Assembly: GCA_938083195.1 (NCBI GenBank)
Contig: CALKCK010000010.1
Coordinates: 1-64,000 of the forward strand
Source of the DNA: an uncultured Pirellulaceae bacterium
Lineage (GTDB): Bacteria > Planctomycetota > Planctomycetia > Pirellulales > Pirellulaceae
Length of the DNA stretch: 64,000 bases
Direction: 5' to 3'
Made by a program: the position numbers and the translations under genes. The notes under the pieces are model-generated. The model was not told the DNA's origin and did not search any database. It saw only the letters and a list, made by a program, of their open reading frames with translations. Positions 34,891 through 45,302 of the stretch are shown here, one piece after another. How positions within the stretch are numbered: the stretch's first letter is position 1; each line of letters opens with the position of its first letter.

Positions 34891-35976
34891 GTGAAAAATC
34901 CCTCAGAAGAAAATTTGCTGGGATACGTGTTAGGAGCATTGGACGCTCAAGAACAACGTGACATTCAGCAAACGATCGACGATAACCCTGAAATTGAAGA
35001 ACAACTAGTCAAGATCAAGGGGGATCTTCTACCCTTGGATTGCCTCGATTCTTCAAGCCCTCAACCGGGGCTTGCAAGACGGACCCTCGAATCAGTCGCC
35101 ATTTGGCAGAACTCTTCATCGTTAGCTTCAACAACTTACTCCGAAAAGCCATTGGCCCAAAGCGTTCTGGCCGCTATCGATTCCGCAGAGGAATCGATAG
35201 AGTCTGAACCCCAACTGGATGCGACAACACCGCGGTTACGCGTTTCAATCTCGGACCGCTTACTCCATCCTAACACGTGGTCTTTGCCTGACGTTTTAGT
35301 GGGAACGGCATTCTTAGCGATCTTCGCGGGGCTGCTTTTTCCAGTCATTTCTTACACAAGATTTCAAAGTCGAATCGCAGTTTGCGACTCCAACCTACAA
35401 GCTTTCGGTAGCGGACTGATCACGTACAGTAACGCTAACGAAGGTCGTTTCGCAGCAATTCCCCACGCGAGTCAGTTAGTGTCGGTTGGCTATATTGGAC
35501 CTGTTCTCAAAGACGCTGGCTTTCTTGAGGATGACTCGGTCCTTGCTTGTCCTGGAATTGCGAATTCCCGTCCGCCAGTTAACATTCCGACTTGCGAACA
35601 AATTGAAGCGGCCCAAAGCCTGATAGAACTGGATTATTATCTTCAGAACTCGTTAGGGCACTTCGGTTTTTCGATGGGACATCAAGTTAACGGCAGCTAT
35701 CAGCCGCCGCGTGTCCGTGGATCCAGCTTCCGCGGAGTGAGTTATGTCATGCTAGCCGGTGACCGTCCTTCGGCGAATATGCCCGGTAGAGCAAGCATGA
35801 ATCATTCCAACCATGGCCAAAACATTCTTTTCGAAGACGGAGGCACCCGTTACGTTGTCGGACATTCTTACGGAGAAGACGCGATTTTTGAGAATGACTA
35901 CGGCATCGTCGGTCCCGGCTCTCACTTTGGTGACAATGTCATTGCAGCCGCACATCTAAGGCCGGTAACCGAGTGA
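34891..35976 (+). CDS. Anti-sigma-like N-terminus fused to pseudopilin/DUF1559-like domain
   Basis: 361 aa from GTG 34891. Residues 1-50 (NLLGYVLGALDAQEQRDIQQ, PEIEEQL) match the short helical start of planctomycete anti-sigma proteins. After a ~75-residue linker comes one membrane helix (LVGTAFLAIFAGLLFPVISY). What follows, RIAVCDSNLQAFGSGLITYS, then CPGIA, SYVMLAGDRPS and SMNHSNHGQNILFEDGG, closely resembles the globular part of planctomycete type II secretion-like pseudopilins. This places a pseudopilin-like sensor outside and a sigma-binding part inside. The gene pairs with the sigma gene before it. Confidence 0.8.
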   Translation: MKNPSEENLLGYVLGALDAQEQRDIQQTIDDNPEIEEQLVKIKGDLLPLDCLDSSSPQPGLARRTLESVAIWQNSSSLASTTYSEKPLAQSVLAAIDSAEESIESEPQLDATTPRLRVSISDRLLHPNTWSLPDVLVGTAFLAIFAGLLFPVISYTRFQSRIAVCDSNLQAFGSGLITYSNANEGRFAAIPHASQLVSVGYIGPVLKDAGFLEDDSVLACPGIANSRPPVNIPTCEQIEAAQSLIELDYYLQNSLGHFGFSMGHQVNGSYQPPRVRGSSFRGVSYVMLAGDRPSANMPGRASMNHSNHGQNILFEDGGTRYVVGHSYGEDAIFENDYGIVGPGSHFGDNVIAAAHLRPVTE

Positions 35977-36015
35977 GACCGAGTCTCTCTTGCACACGCC
36001 TGCCTCTCCGTACCG

Positions 36016-38595
36016 TCACCCCTCGCTTGTGAAGTCAACGTACCCTTGATGGCTCATCGGGCGGCTCACGAGGAACCCCTGCACCATATCGCAGCCATGA
36101 TTTCTGAGGAATTCTATTTGCTCAAAAGTCTCAACTCCTTCTGCAACTACCTTTAAATTCAAGCCGTGGCCGAGGGACAGGATAGTTTTTGCAATCGCTA
36201 CGGCTCGTGTGCAATGAGGAATGTCGCGAACAAAAGAAGGATCAATTTTCAACGTACGAATTGGGAAATCTCGAATGTACCCAAGCGATGAAAATCCAGT
36301 TCCAAAATCATCGATGGCGATCGACATCCCGAGCTCATTAATTTCGTGCATCAACCGCAATGCACGGTCTTTGTCCTCCATCACAGCATTTTCAGTAATC
36401 TCCAACTCAATCCACTCGGGCTGAATGTCAGTCACCTCCAAAGTCTGTTTCAGTCGCGAGATAAAATTAGGGTCATTCAATTGACGCGGAGACAAATTCA
36501 CAGCAATTGGCCCAGTCAATACTCCACCATCATGCCATAGCTTTGCTTGTCGGGCGACGATCTGAAATACGCGATCCCCTAACTTTTCAATCAACCCAAA
36601 ATCTTCCGCCAAGGGAATAAATTCAGACGGAGAGACGATAGCCCCATCTCGCTTGGTCCATCGAACAAGTGCCTCACAACTATTAATTCGATTCTCATGA
36701 AGACAGAGCTTCGGCTGATAAACGACCTCCAATTCATCGCAATCAATCGCTGTCCTTAACTCGCCCAGCAAGCTTTGACGACGTTCTAGATCCTCCGCCA
36801 ATTCAGAAGAAAAGAACGTCACTTTGTTTTTCCCTTCCTCTTTCGCCTGATACATCGCAACGTCCGCATGACGCATCAATGACTCCACCGTATCAGTGTG
36901 ATCAGGATAGACCGTCGTTCCAATACTGACACCAATGAATACACGCTGACCGTCCAAAATAAACTCACGCCTGATTGCCTCGACAACGGACTCCGCCGCA
37001 GCTTTTGAATTTAAAGAACCGTCTGCCTTTTCAATCATTAAAATCGCAAATTCATCTCCTCCAAAACGGGCGATAAAGCAATCCTCGTCGAGGGTTTCTC
37101 GCAAGCGTTTACTAACCTCCACCAAAAGCTGATCTCCCGCATCATGACCCAAGGTGTCGTTTACAATCTTGAAATCATCTAAATCGAGAAAGCTAACGCT
37201 AAACCGTCTACTGCCAGCTTGATCAGCCTCTATTACCTCTGCTACCCGTTTTCGAAAAAATCGTCGATTAGGTAATTTTGTCAGATGGTCGTGCAGCGCC
37301 TGCCGACGCAACTCAAGTTTCTTCATCTCAATCTGTGTGATGTCTGAAAAAAGCGCAATTAGATTCGTCGTTTCGCCATCGATATTTTTCGATGGACTGA
37401 TGGAAAGCCAGCTTGGAACCTTTTGACCGTTGCGTCGGATTAACTTCACATTTCCCGACCACGGTTTTCCTGCTTGGGCAGAATTTACGATTTCAGTATA
37501 AATCGCTGAATCACAATGAATCGTATTAGACAAGCAAGTTCCCAACAGCTCTGCATGGGCTTTACCAATGGTGGAAATGAATTCCGGGTTAGCCTCGCAA
37601 ATCAACCCATTGCAATCGAGGATCACAACCGCTTCTCGAGCGGCTTGAAAAACGCTGGCTAACAAGTTCAGCCGGTTTTGGCGATTTCGTTCTAACGTCA
37701 CGTCGCGTGAACAAGTCACGAAATAGGAATCGTTACTTTCCGTATCGCGAAAGGTTGCGCGGCGGGTTGAAAGCTTAAATGGCACACCCACTGAATCTAC
37801 GAAATCTTCAATTTTCGAAGACGAATTTGCAGACCTCCAAATATCCGGCTCACAAGAATCATCCTCCATCGAATAATCGCCTTCCATGAAATCAGCGATG
37901 GTATTTCCAATGATTTCATCTCGATCAATATCATGGATTTCACAAAAAGCATCATTCACCAAAAGAAATTTGCTCTCCGCTGTCTTTACCGAGAGCGGTT
38001 GTGGAGTTGCGTTAAATACGCTTCGAAGAAAATCTGCTTCTCGAGCCAACAGGTGCTCTCGGCTTTTTGACTCCGTCCCATTTCGTATGGTCAAAAAGCA
38101 ACACGCAGTTGGGCGACCCGCATTCTCAAAATCAAATGCTCTAGATTCAAACTCATACCATTGCGGATTAGATGACGAATTCGATTTCAATTCAATTTCA
38201 AATCCCTCTGCGCGAATTACCTGCTGCTCGATTTTGACTCGCAAATCCGAATTAACATCAAAACCAAGTGCTAAAATCTGGCCGATGGTGCTCGATTCAA
38301 GTTGCGATGCCTCACAAGCAAATACTTTTAAAGCCGCAGAATTGAAACTAATGCACTCACCACTGCACAACAGCAAAACAGCATCTGGTGAATTATGGAC
38401 CAACGACACCAAGGAGTGATGGAAGGCGGAGGCATTGGTAACCCGATTATCCGCGGTATGTTCGAGAAGATTCGCGTCTTCGCTTGACGGACTAGGTATT
38501 AAATTAGTCTCACTAACGTAAGAGTCTAGTCGAGCGAGTACCTCTCTCATGGTATCGAGAGACGATACTCGATGCCCTTTATGTAATTCGTTCAT
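36016..38595 (-). CDS. PAS-PAS-PAS-GGDEF-EAL cyclic-di-GMP protein
   Basis: 859 aa from ATG 38595 (a GTG at 38613 adds six). Three PAS domains lie at about 60-165, 180-300 and 310-420; a segment following the last mentions LIALFSDITQIE as in PAC motifs. The GGDEF domain (about 435-600) keeps RFGGDEFAIL, but no RxxD inhibitory site stands before it. The EAL domain (about 615-855) keeps CEALVRW, ELEITENAVMED, IDDFGTGFSSLGY and LKIDPSFV. Both activities could be functional. No membrane helix is seen, so it is a cytosolic sensor. It converges with the pseudopilin-like gene. Confidence 0.92.
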   Translation of the reverse strand: MNELHKGHRVSSLDTMREVLARLDSYVSETNLIPSPSSEDANLLEHTADNRVTNASAFHHSLVSLVHNSPDAVLLLCSGECISFNSAALKVFACEASQLESSTIGQILALGFDVNSDLRVKIEQQVIRAEGFEIELKSNSSSNPQWYEFESRAFDFENAGRPTACCFLTIRNGTESKSREHLLAREADFLRSVFNATPQPLSVKTAESKFLLVNDAFCEIHDIDRDEIIGNTIADFMEGDYSMEDDSCEPDIWRSANSSSKIEDFVDSVGVPFKLSTRRATFRDTESNDSYFVTCSRDVTLERNRQNRLNLLASVFQAAREAVVILDCNGLICEANPEFISTIGKAHAELLGTCLSNTIHCDSAIYTEIVNSAQAGKPWSGNVKLIRRNGQKVPSWLSISPSKNIDGETTNLIALFSDITQIEMKKLELRRQALHDHLTKLPNRRFFRKRVAEVIEADQAGSRRFSVSFLDLDDFKIVNDTLGHDAGDQLLVEVSKRLRETLDEDCFIARFGGDEFAILMIEKADGSLNSKAAAESVVEAIRREFILDGQRVFIGVSIGTTVYPDHTDTVESLMRHADVAMYQAKEEGKNKVTFFSSELAEDLERRQSLLGELRTAIDCDELEVVYQPKLCLHENRINSCEALVRWTKRDGAIVSPSEFIPLAEDFGLIEKLGDRVFQIVARQAKLWHDGGVLTGPIAVNLSPRQLNDPNFISRLKQTLEVTDIQPEWIELEITENAVMEDKDRALRLMHEINELGMSIAIDDFGTGFSSLGYIRDFPIRTLKIDPSFVRDIPHCTRAVAIAKTILSLGHGLNLKVVAEGVETFEQIEFLRNHGCDMVQGFLVSRPMSHQGYVDFTSEG

Positions 38596-38857
38596 ACGCT
38601 TTTGACGGCTCACTTCATTATTAGCAATGGGTCAGAATGCTTGGCTTTAAAACGTATGTCATTTATGGGACACTTAAGGGGGAAAAAAAAATCTTTCCCC
38701 ACCTATTTAAGGCGGTTATTTGATTGAGACAAGAATTGGGACAATCGGACACGCTCAATCGATATTGGTTCCGATTTTACGGGTTGTAACGGTTATTCTA
38801 GATCGTCCAGCCGCTGCCCAAACAAAACAAAATGTTCACCCTGATTTCAAACTCTGA

Positions 38858-41425
38858 ATGTCCGAAAAAATAAAAACTATGGAACTGATGAGCCCGGCCG
38901 GCTACTGGCCAGAATTACAGACCGCCATTGAAGCGGGCGCTGATGCGGTTTATTTCGGCTTGAAGCACTTCTCTGCCCGTGGCAAAGTTGGTTTTGCTCT
39001 CGAAGCATTACCCGAAGTCGTCGAAACACTTCATGCGAGAGGGGTGAAAGCGTTCGTCACCTTCAATACGCTCGTGTTCGAACATGAATTCGAAACCGCT
39101 GAAACTGCTATCCTCGCAATGGCTGCCGCAGGAGTGGATGCAGTCATTGTTCAGGACCTTGGGATTGCGAGCTTAATCCATCAAATCGCCCCCGAGTTGA
39201 TAATTCACGGCAGTACGCAAATGTCGATTACCAGCGCACAAGGCGCTGAACTTGCAAAATCCGTCGGTTGTCGTCGCGTCGTCCTCGGTCGAGAGTTAAG
39301 CCTTAGTGATATCAAGACAATTGCCAAAGCGACCGACATTGAACTTGAGGTGTTTGTGCACGGCGCCCTTTGTGTCTCCTATTCAGGGCAGTGCTTTAGC
39401 AGCGAAGCGTGGGGAGGCAGAAGTGCCAATCGCGGCAAATGCGCCCAGGCATGCCGGTTTTCCTACGACCTCATCGTAGACGGTGAAGAACGGGATCTCG
39501 GCGCTTTCCGCTACTTGCTCTCCCCGGGTGATTTGTTCGCGCTAGACCAAATTCCAGAATTGCTTGAGATCGGAATCTCCTGCGTAAAAATAGAAGGGCG
39601 TTACAAAGATTCAGAATACGTTGGACTAACCACACAAGCGTATCGGGAAGCCATCGACCTCGCGATGCATCAGCTACCGGTAACCATCGAGCAAGACCAA
39701 CGGCTGGAAATCGAGCAGATTTACTCTCGGGGGCTCGGCCCACACTTTATCTCAGGAACCAACCACCAAACAGTCGTCAATGGACGTGCCCCAAGACATC
39801 GCGGCATCCATCTCGGTGAAGTCACTTCGGTTTCCAATACTCATGTCGAAATCCGCACCCAACACCCGGTCAAACGTGGCGATGGCCTCGTATTCGATGC
39901 GGCTGACTGGCGCAGCCCTGACGAACCCGAAGAAGGGGGACACGTCTACGAAGTCCGGCTCCGAGATGACTCCATCGTCGAACTGGAGTTTGGCCACCAC
40001 GACGTCGACTTTTCCAGAATTCGCGTAGGTGACCTTGTTTGGCGAACTCGAGATCCGCAACTCGTCAAAAGTCTCAAGCCACTGACTCGCACGGAAGTTC
40101 CCATCTTTACTCGGGAAATTTCCTTTGAAGTCACCGCAAAGATTGGCGAGCCAATTTCAATTATCGCCTCCAACGAGAATGGCCAAACAGCTCAATATCT
40201 GGGGGATAGCCCACTCCAACCGGCCCAAAAACGAGCCCTGGATTTGGAAATCCTCCACGACAAACTCGGTCGCCTCGGAGGAACGCCATTCCACCTCAAA
40301 GACATTAACTTGCTAACGGAAGAAAATGTTTTCGTTCCGACAAGCGAGCTGAATCAGGCTCGTCGCCAAATGGTTGACCAGCTCTTTGAGGACAGCGGTA
40401 AAATTGTCCCGATCCCCGCAACTCCGATGGTCGCTTCAAAATTAGCAGAAATGCAAGAAGCGCGTTCCAAAGTGATGGCAGACGATACCGCCCCCCAACT
40501 GACCACACTACATGTGTTAGTTCGTTCGCCTATTCAATTGGATGCCGCGATCGAATCCCTGCTACAACTAAAGGAATCTACACCCAATCTGGCCAGTTCA
40601 ATTACGCTTGACTATCTTGAGCTTTATGGCCTTCGACCTTCCATTGAGAAAATCAAGGAAGCAGGTATCCAGGCTCGCGTTGCTAGTCCCCGGATTCTCA
40701 AACCCAGCGAACAGAAGATCATTCGTTTTCTATTATCGCTAAACTGTGACATTCTCGTCCGCTCAGGAGGCTTGCTCTACGACCTAATTCAAACCAACGA
40801 AGACGAATCAACCCCCCGGCCGCAGTTGATTGGAGATTTCAGCCTTAACGCCGCAAACTCGGTAACCGCTTGGACGTTACTCGATTTAGGCGTCACACGA
40901 GTCACACCGGGATACGATTTAAATTCTGAGCAAATTGAACAGCTCACCGAAAGAGTGCCACCTAATAAACTTGAAGTCATCGCCTACTCTCATTTACCGG
41001 TTTTCCATATGGAACATTGTGTTTTTTGTCGATTCCTCTCCGATGGCACCGACAATACAAACTGTGGCCATCCCTGTGAAAAACACCAAATTGCCGTTCG
41101 CGATTCACAAGGACGAGCACATCCGGTGATGGCTGACGTTGGCTGCCGAAACACGATTTTTGGTGCAGAAGCCCAAACAAATCCACATGCGATCGTTGCC
41201 TGGCGAGCAGCTGGAATCTCCGACTTCCGGCTTGAGTTCGTCCACCAAACTCCAGAACAAGTATCCAAAGTTATAAGTGCTTTCGGTCAATTTTTAAGTT
41301 CCGAAGCGACAGAAGAAACTGCAGGCCAGCTCGCCCAAACCATCGAAAAAAACTCCCCACAGTCAACGACGGAAGGGAGTTTGTTTGTACCAAGTGATTA
41401 TAAAAACTTGGTTCAGCTAAGTTGA
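38858..41425 (+). CDS. Peptidase U32-family protein (RlhA-like)
   Basis: 855 aa. The N-terminal TIM-barrel-like U32 domain has LMSPAGYWPELQTAIEAGAD, VYFGLKHFSARG, GSTQMSITSAQGAEL, VFVHGALCVSYSGQC and ANRGKCAQACRFSYDL, with a Cys cluster that in RlhA/TrhP relatives holds an iron-sulfur cluster. A DUF3656-type middle domain and a second Cys group (CVFCRFLSDGTDNTNCGHPC) follow. Relatives hydroxylate 23S rRNA or tRNA rather than cut peptides. The length of over 800 aa fits the long YhbU/DUF3656 subfamily. It stands alone between a leftward GGDEF gene and leftward membrane genes. Confidence 0.9.
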   Translation: MSEKIKTMELMSPAGYWPELQTAIEAGADAVYFGLKHFSARGKVGFALEALPEVVETLHARGVKAFVTFNTLVFEHEFETAETAILAMAAAGVDAVIVQDLGIASLIHQIAPELIIHGSTQMSITSAQGAELAKSVGCRRVVLGRELSLSDIKTIAKATDIELEVFVHGALCVSYSGQCFSSEAWGGRSANRGKCAQACRFSYDLIVDGEERDLGAFRYLLSPGDLFALDQIPELLEIGISCVKIEGRYKDSEYVGLTTQAYREAIDLAMHQLPVTIEQDQRLEIEQIYSRGLGPHFISGTNHQTVVNGRAPRHRGIHLGEVTSVSNTHVEIRTQHPVKRGDGLVFDAADWRSPDEPEEGGHVYEVRLRDDSIVELEFGHHDVDFSRIRVGDLVWRTRDPQLVKSLKPLTRTEVPIFTREISFEVTAKIGEPISIIASNENGQTAQYLGDSPLQPAQKRALDLEILHDKLGRLGGTPFHLKDINLLTEENVFVPTSELNQARRQMVDQLFEDSGKIVPIPATPMVASKLAEMQEARSKVMADDTAPQLTTLHVLVRSPIQLDAAIESLLQLKESTPNLASSITLDYLELYGLRPSIEKIKEAGIQARVASPRILKPSEQKIIRFLLSLNCDILVRSGGLLYDLIQTNEDESTPRPQLIGDFSLNAANSVTAWTLLDLGVTRVTPGYDLNSEQIEQLTERVPPNKLEVIAYSHLPVFHMEHCVFCRFLSDGTDNTNCGHPCEKHQIAVRDSQGRAHPVMADVGCRNTIFGAEAQTNPHAIVAWRAAGISDFRLEFVHQTPEQVSKVISAFGQFLSSEATEETAGQLAQTIEKNSPQSTTEGSLFVPSDYKNLVQLS

Positions 41426-41473
41426 GAATTCATCGCACTAAGTGATGGTGACGATGTCACTCAGCAACCAAAC

Positions 41474-42148
41474 TTATTCACGTAGCAATCGAGTCAGGCC
41501 GAGTATTTTACTCTGCTGCAACTCGATTTCGTTCAAGTCTTTTCCCGCAGCCAGTTTTTCCATCCTGCGATTTATTTCTTGAAGAACGCCAAGCGTGTTG
41601 AGAACACTTTCTTTCATCTCCGGCGCATAGGCTTCTTCGATCAAGGGCATTACTTTTTGGGTAAACACGGAACTGTCCCCGCCCTCAATCATCATATTAA
41701 TGGCATCCGCAAAATCAGCTTGATGCTTGTCCATCATGTCCTCAAAACCCTCGCTCGTTAGCTTTTGAGTTTCAGCCAACTGCTCGTCAATGTAGGACAT
41801 CAAAGCCACTTCAGCCTGTTCGCGAACAGTAGGCATGCTTTCGATCAATTCTTGACTCGCCTGACTAGCCCATACTGGAGCTGAATTCCTAACCTCCGCT
41901 GCGGCAATTTCCATTGCGCGAGGGGAATTATCTTCGAGGTAGGCTTTGGCAGACCCCACGACTGTCTCCGGTTGCGTTAACTCATCGAGCATGTAATAGC
42001 CGTAACCAAAGTAAACACAAAGCAAGGCAATCGAAATTAACCCAACTAACAAAGAAAGGTTGGTGCCCAGCGATGTTACTCGGCGCTTACCAGCAAGCTC
42101 TTTGACTAGATGATCAATTCTCTCTTCTACATGGGAAGTATTCGTCAT
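41474..42148 (-). CDS. Single-pass membrane protein, unknown function
   Basis: 224 aa from ATG 42148 (GAGAG upstream). A ~28-residue Arg/Lys/Glu-rich N-terminus, a membrane helix (LLVGLISIALLCVYFGYGYY) and a long helical, Glu/Met-rich extracytoplasmic part make up the protein. The layout and size match those of the next gene upstream, so the two may be distant paralogues or partners. No family recognised. Confidence 0.7.
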   Translation of the reverse strand: MTNTSHVEERIDHLVKELAGKRRVTSLGTNLSLLVGLISIALLCVYFGYGYYMLDELTQPETVVGSAKAYLEDNSPRAMEIAAAEVRNSAPVWASQASQELIESMPTVREQAEVALMSYIDEQLAETQKLTSEGFEDMMDKHQADFADAINMMIEGGDSSVFTQKVMPLIEEAYAPEMKESVLNTLGVLQEINRRMEKLAAGKDLNEIELQQSKILGLTRLLRE

Positions 42149-42212
42149 TTTAACTCTCGTCTATTATGTATGTTTTAATTTTCTATTGCGGCATGGAATT
42201 CAGATCGTTTGA

Positions 42213-43088
42213 TCAATTATCTTTTTTCGGTTCCTCATCAACTTCATCATCCGAATCCTTGTCTGCTGGCTCGGGCTTGGAAGGCAACTGCTTCGTTTTG
42301 CCAACCTCCGGAGCCTTGGCCTCGGGGGTCGCCTTGGAGACTCCTGCCGCTGTCGAAACATCTTTTTTGACCGGCATCTGGTAGTTCTCCGAATGAATCA
42401 ACATCAGACGAACTAACTCGAGCATCTCTGCGAGAATTTGCTCACTAACGGGCATATTACCTTGCTCAGACTCTGCAATTGGAAAGCTCTCCAATCGATC
42501 CGCCAAGACTTCGATTTGCTCTTGAAGAAAATCCAAGTAATACCGGTCACCAATACTTGCATAGATATCTTCAACATTCCCCCGCACCAACTTAAGTTTC
42601 TCCGGGTCCTCAAGTACCGGATACTGCCGCACCAAAAGCTTTTCTTGCTCAGAAAGCAACTCTTCATAGGACGCCGCTAATTTCACCTTGAGCTTCTCTT
42701 CCACGTTCGCAATCAACTGCTCCCGCTCAATATCAAATGCATCCATGTAGGCGTCGGAATCCTTTTCAGCCTGTTCGCGGAACACTTCCATGACGTAGGG
42801 CCCCTGCTCTTCCATCAACTGAGCGAGTTGTTTGGTTAAAGGCTCAGCAAATGTCTCCGGCTGCTCCTGAATGATCCTTTGCACTTCAACAATCCGCTGA
42901 TTTTTAATCTCGTTGTACAATCCATTGAATTTAAAAAGGGCACCAATCACAAAAACTAATAATCCGGCAAACAAAATCATGCGGACTTTGGTGGCCCATC
43001 TCAGCGCGTTAAGAATTCGCCTGCTTTCGTTTTCCAACTCACTGAGCTTTTTGTTCAATATTTCTATTTGTTCGTCTTGCGTTGCCAT
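42213..43088 (-). CDS. Single-pass membrane protein with helical domain, unknown function
   Basis: 291 aa from ATG 43088 with AAAGG upstream. A short coiled coil (QIEILNKKLSELENESRRIL) precedes the membrane helix (MILFAGLLVFVIGALFKF). Then come ~200 helical residues (IQEQPETFAEPLTKQLAQLM, QEKLLVRQYPVLEDPEKLKL) and a charged Pro/Glu/Lys tail. It is 64 bp upstream of the similar 41474 gene in the same direction. No family recognised. Confidence 0.7.
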   Translation of the reverse strand: MATQDEQIEILNKKLSELENESRRILNALRWATKVRMILFAGLLVFVIGALFKFNGLYNEIKNQRIVEVQRIIQEQPETFAEPLTKQLAQLMEEQGPYVMEVFREQAEKDSDAYMDAFDIEREQLIANVEEKLKVKLAASYEELLSEQEKLLVRQYPVLEDPEKLKLVRGNVEDIYASIGDRYYLDFLQEQIEVLADRLESFPIAESEQGNMPVSEQILAEMLELVRLMLIHSENYQMPVKKDVSTAAGVSKATPEAKAPEVGKTKQLPSKPEPADKDSDDEVDEEPKKDN

Positions 43089-43434
43089 ACTGTACCTTTC
43101 TCAAGTATCAGAAATCAGGTTTGGAAGTGATTGATCAAACGTGGCTTGAACGATCCCGATTACGTTTCTAGCGAAGCAAAATGCAATTTGGTAGGAAATT
43201 GCAATGAAATTTGCCGATAAACCCACCAATTCCCCACCCTGAGGAGGAACTTTCTGTTTTCAGGTTTTATTAACAGGCTCCTTTAGCCCCTTAGCGTTAA
43301 TGACCGCCCCTCGAATTCTACGGCGATCTCAATCCATGCACACTTCTGCAAGGCAACTTGACCTCCCTTCCCAGCCTGTGCTTTCGTATAATCCGAGTCC
43401 TTCGAAGACCAAATTAATCAACCTAGGAATACTA

Positions 43435-45243
43435 ATGTCAGCTGAGACCGTTATCCGATTACCCGAACGAAGTGAAGTGAAAGAATCGGACACCTGGGAC
43501 CTAACTCAATTATTTGCCGACGATGCCCAATGGCAGGTTGCCTTGGAAGAAATTGAAATACAAATAAAAGGCTATGAAAAATTCCGAGGCACCCTCAGTA
43601 GCAGCGCGGAATCACTTGCAGCTTGCCTCGAATTTGACAGTCTCGTTGAACGGGCTGCGGAGCGACTGGGAAATTACGCGTACTTAAAAACGGTCGAAAA
43701 CCAAACCGATAGTACTTACCAACGTATGATTGGGCAGTTTCAAAATATTGCAACGCGGGCGGGCGAGGCAGCAAGTTTCATTCGACCCGAGATCCTTGCA
43801 ATCTCCGATGAGCAATTGGCCCAGTTTATCGAATCACCCTCACTCGAACTTTTTGGATTAGCGCTCGAAAGACTGACGCGATACAAAAAGTTTACCCTTG
43901 GAGAAAAAGAAGAACAGCTCTTGGCGATGCAAGGGGAAATGGCGGGAGCAACCTCAAAGATTTTTCGCCAGCTACATGATTCTGATCTCAAATTTGGAAA
44001 TGTCACTAATGAAAAAGGAGAATCTATCGAACTGTCTCCAAGCACATTTTCTCAGTTCTTAATTTCGCCAGATCGAGAAGTTCGAAAAACCGCTTTCCAT
44101 CAATTTTACGAACAATTTACTGCCCACGAAAATACACTTGCGGCAACACTCTCTGGCTCAATCCAAAAAGACATTTACTACGCTCGTGCGCGAGGCTATT
44201 CCAGTGCACTGGACCAAGCACTCTACGCTGACAACGTTCCCGAAACCGTCTACGACAGTCTGATCGATTCGGTTCGCAATCATCTGCCGTCACTCTATAA
44301 ATATTATGACCTTCGCAAGCGGAAAATGGGACTCGATGAAATCCATCAATACGACACCTATGTCCCGATTCTGAGCGACATCGAAGTCCACCACAATTGG
44401 GACGAGGCGGTTGATGTCGTTTGCGATTCACTAGCTCCTCTGGGCAGTGAATATTGCTCAACCCTCCGTTCCGGTCTTTCGGGGCGCTGGTGTGACCGCT
44501 ACCCCAATGCTGGAAAACAATCAGGAGCATTTAGCTACGGAACTTACGATGGCATACCGTACATAATGATGAATTATAAACCGACGGTCCTCAATGATGT
44601 ATTCACGCTGACGCACGAAGCCGGTCATTCAATGCACTCTCATTATTCCATCAAAAACCAACCTTATGAATATTATAATTACACGATTTTTGTAGCAGAA
44701 GTTGCAAGCACTTTTAACGAGCAGTTGCTTACCAAACATATGCTCGACCATGCGGGCGACGATCGACTGCGTGCTTATTTGATCAATAATGAGATCGATG
44801 GAATTCGAGGTACGATTATTCGTCAAACCATGTTTGCCGAATTTGAAAAAATCACTCATGCGATGGCTGAAGCAGGAGAACCATTAACTGTCGATTCTCT
44901 AAAAACCACGTACAGTAACCTACTTGCTGACTACTTTGGCCCAGATTTCTCAATCGCTCCAGAATTGCCATTAGAGTGCATGAGAATTCCACACTTTTAC
45001 CGCGCATTTTATGTTTACAAGTATGCGACTGGGCTCTCGGCAGCCATCGCCCTTAGTCAACGCGTGCTCAATGGCGGTGAATCCGAACTGAATGATTATC
45101 TGAGTTTCCTCAAAGGCGGTTGTTCCAAATATCCACTGGATCTACTTCGTGATGCAGGTGTCGACCTTGAAAGTCCAAAACCAGTTGATACTGCTTTAAA
45201 ACGTTTTGGAACGCTCGTTGATGAGCTTGATGAACTTCTTTAG
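43435..45243 (+). CDS. pepF: Oligoendopeptidase F (M3 family)
   Basis: 602 aa from ATG 43435, preceded at six bases by AGGA; the open frame extends to 43300, but that part is not family-like. The N-terminal helical domain (TWDLTQLFADDAQWQVALEE) is typical of PepF. The zinc site HEAGHSMH near residue 394 is in FTLTHEAGHSMHSHYS, and the third ligand Glu is in VAEVASTFNEQL. The C-terminal MRIPHFYRAFYVYKYATG helps shape the active site. The enzyme cleaves short peptides in the cytoplasm. Confidence 0.93.
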   Translation: MSAETVIRLPERSEVKESDTWDLTQLFADDAQWQVALEEIEIQIKGYEKFRGTLSSSAESLAACLEFDSLVERAAERLGNYAYLKTVENQTDSTYQRMIGQFQNIATRAGEAASFIRPEILAISDEQLAQFIESPSLELFGLALERLTRYKKFTLGEKEEQLLAMQGEMAGATSKIFRQLHDSDLKFGNVTNEKGESIELSPSTFSQFLISPDREVRKTAFHQFYEQFTAHENTLAATLSGSIQKDIYYARARGYSSALDQALYADNVPETVYDSLIDSVRNHLPSLYKYYDLRKRKMGLDEIHQYDTYVPILSDIEVHHNWDEAVDVVCDSLAPLGSEYCSTLRSGLSGRWCDRYPNAGKQSGAFSYGTYDGIPYIMMNYKPTVLNDVFTLTHEAGHSMHSHYSIKNQPYEYYNYTIFVAEVASTFNEQLLTKHMLDHAGDDRLRAYLINNEIDGIRGTIIRQTMFAEFEKITHAMAEAGEPLTVDSLKTTYSNLLADYFGPDFSIAPELPLECMRIPHFYRAFYVYKYATGLSAAIALSQRVLNGGESELNDYLSFLKGGCSKYPLDLLRDAGVDLESPKPVDTALKRFGTLVDELDELL

Positions 45244-45302
45244 TCGCGTGTCTCTGGACATGGATTACTCGAATGTAACAACATTATTGGATTTCAATTG
45301 GT

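Noticed and set aside
41448-41460. GTGAC-GAT-GTCAC hairpin between convergent genes as a terminator
   Set aside because: The stem is only five pairs with a 3-nt loop and no T-run on either side.
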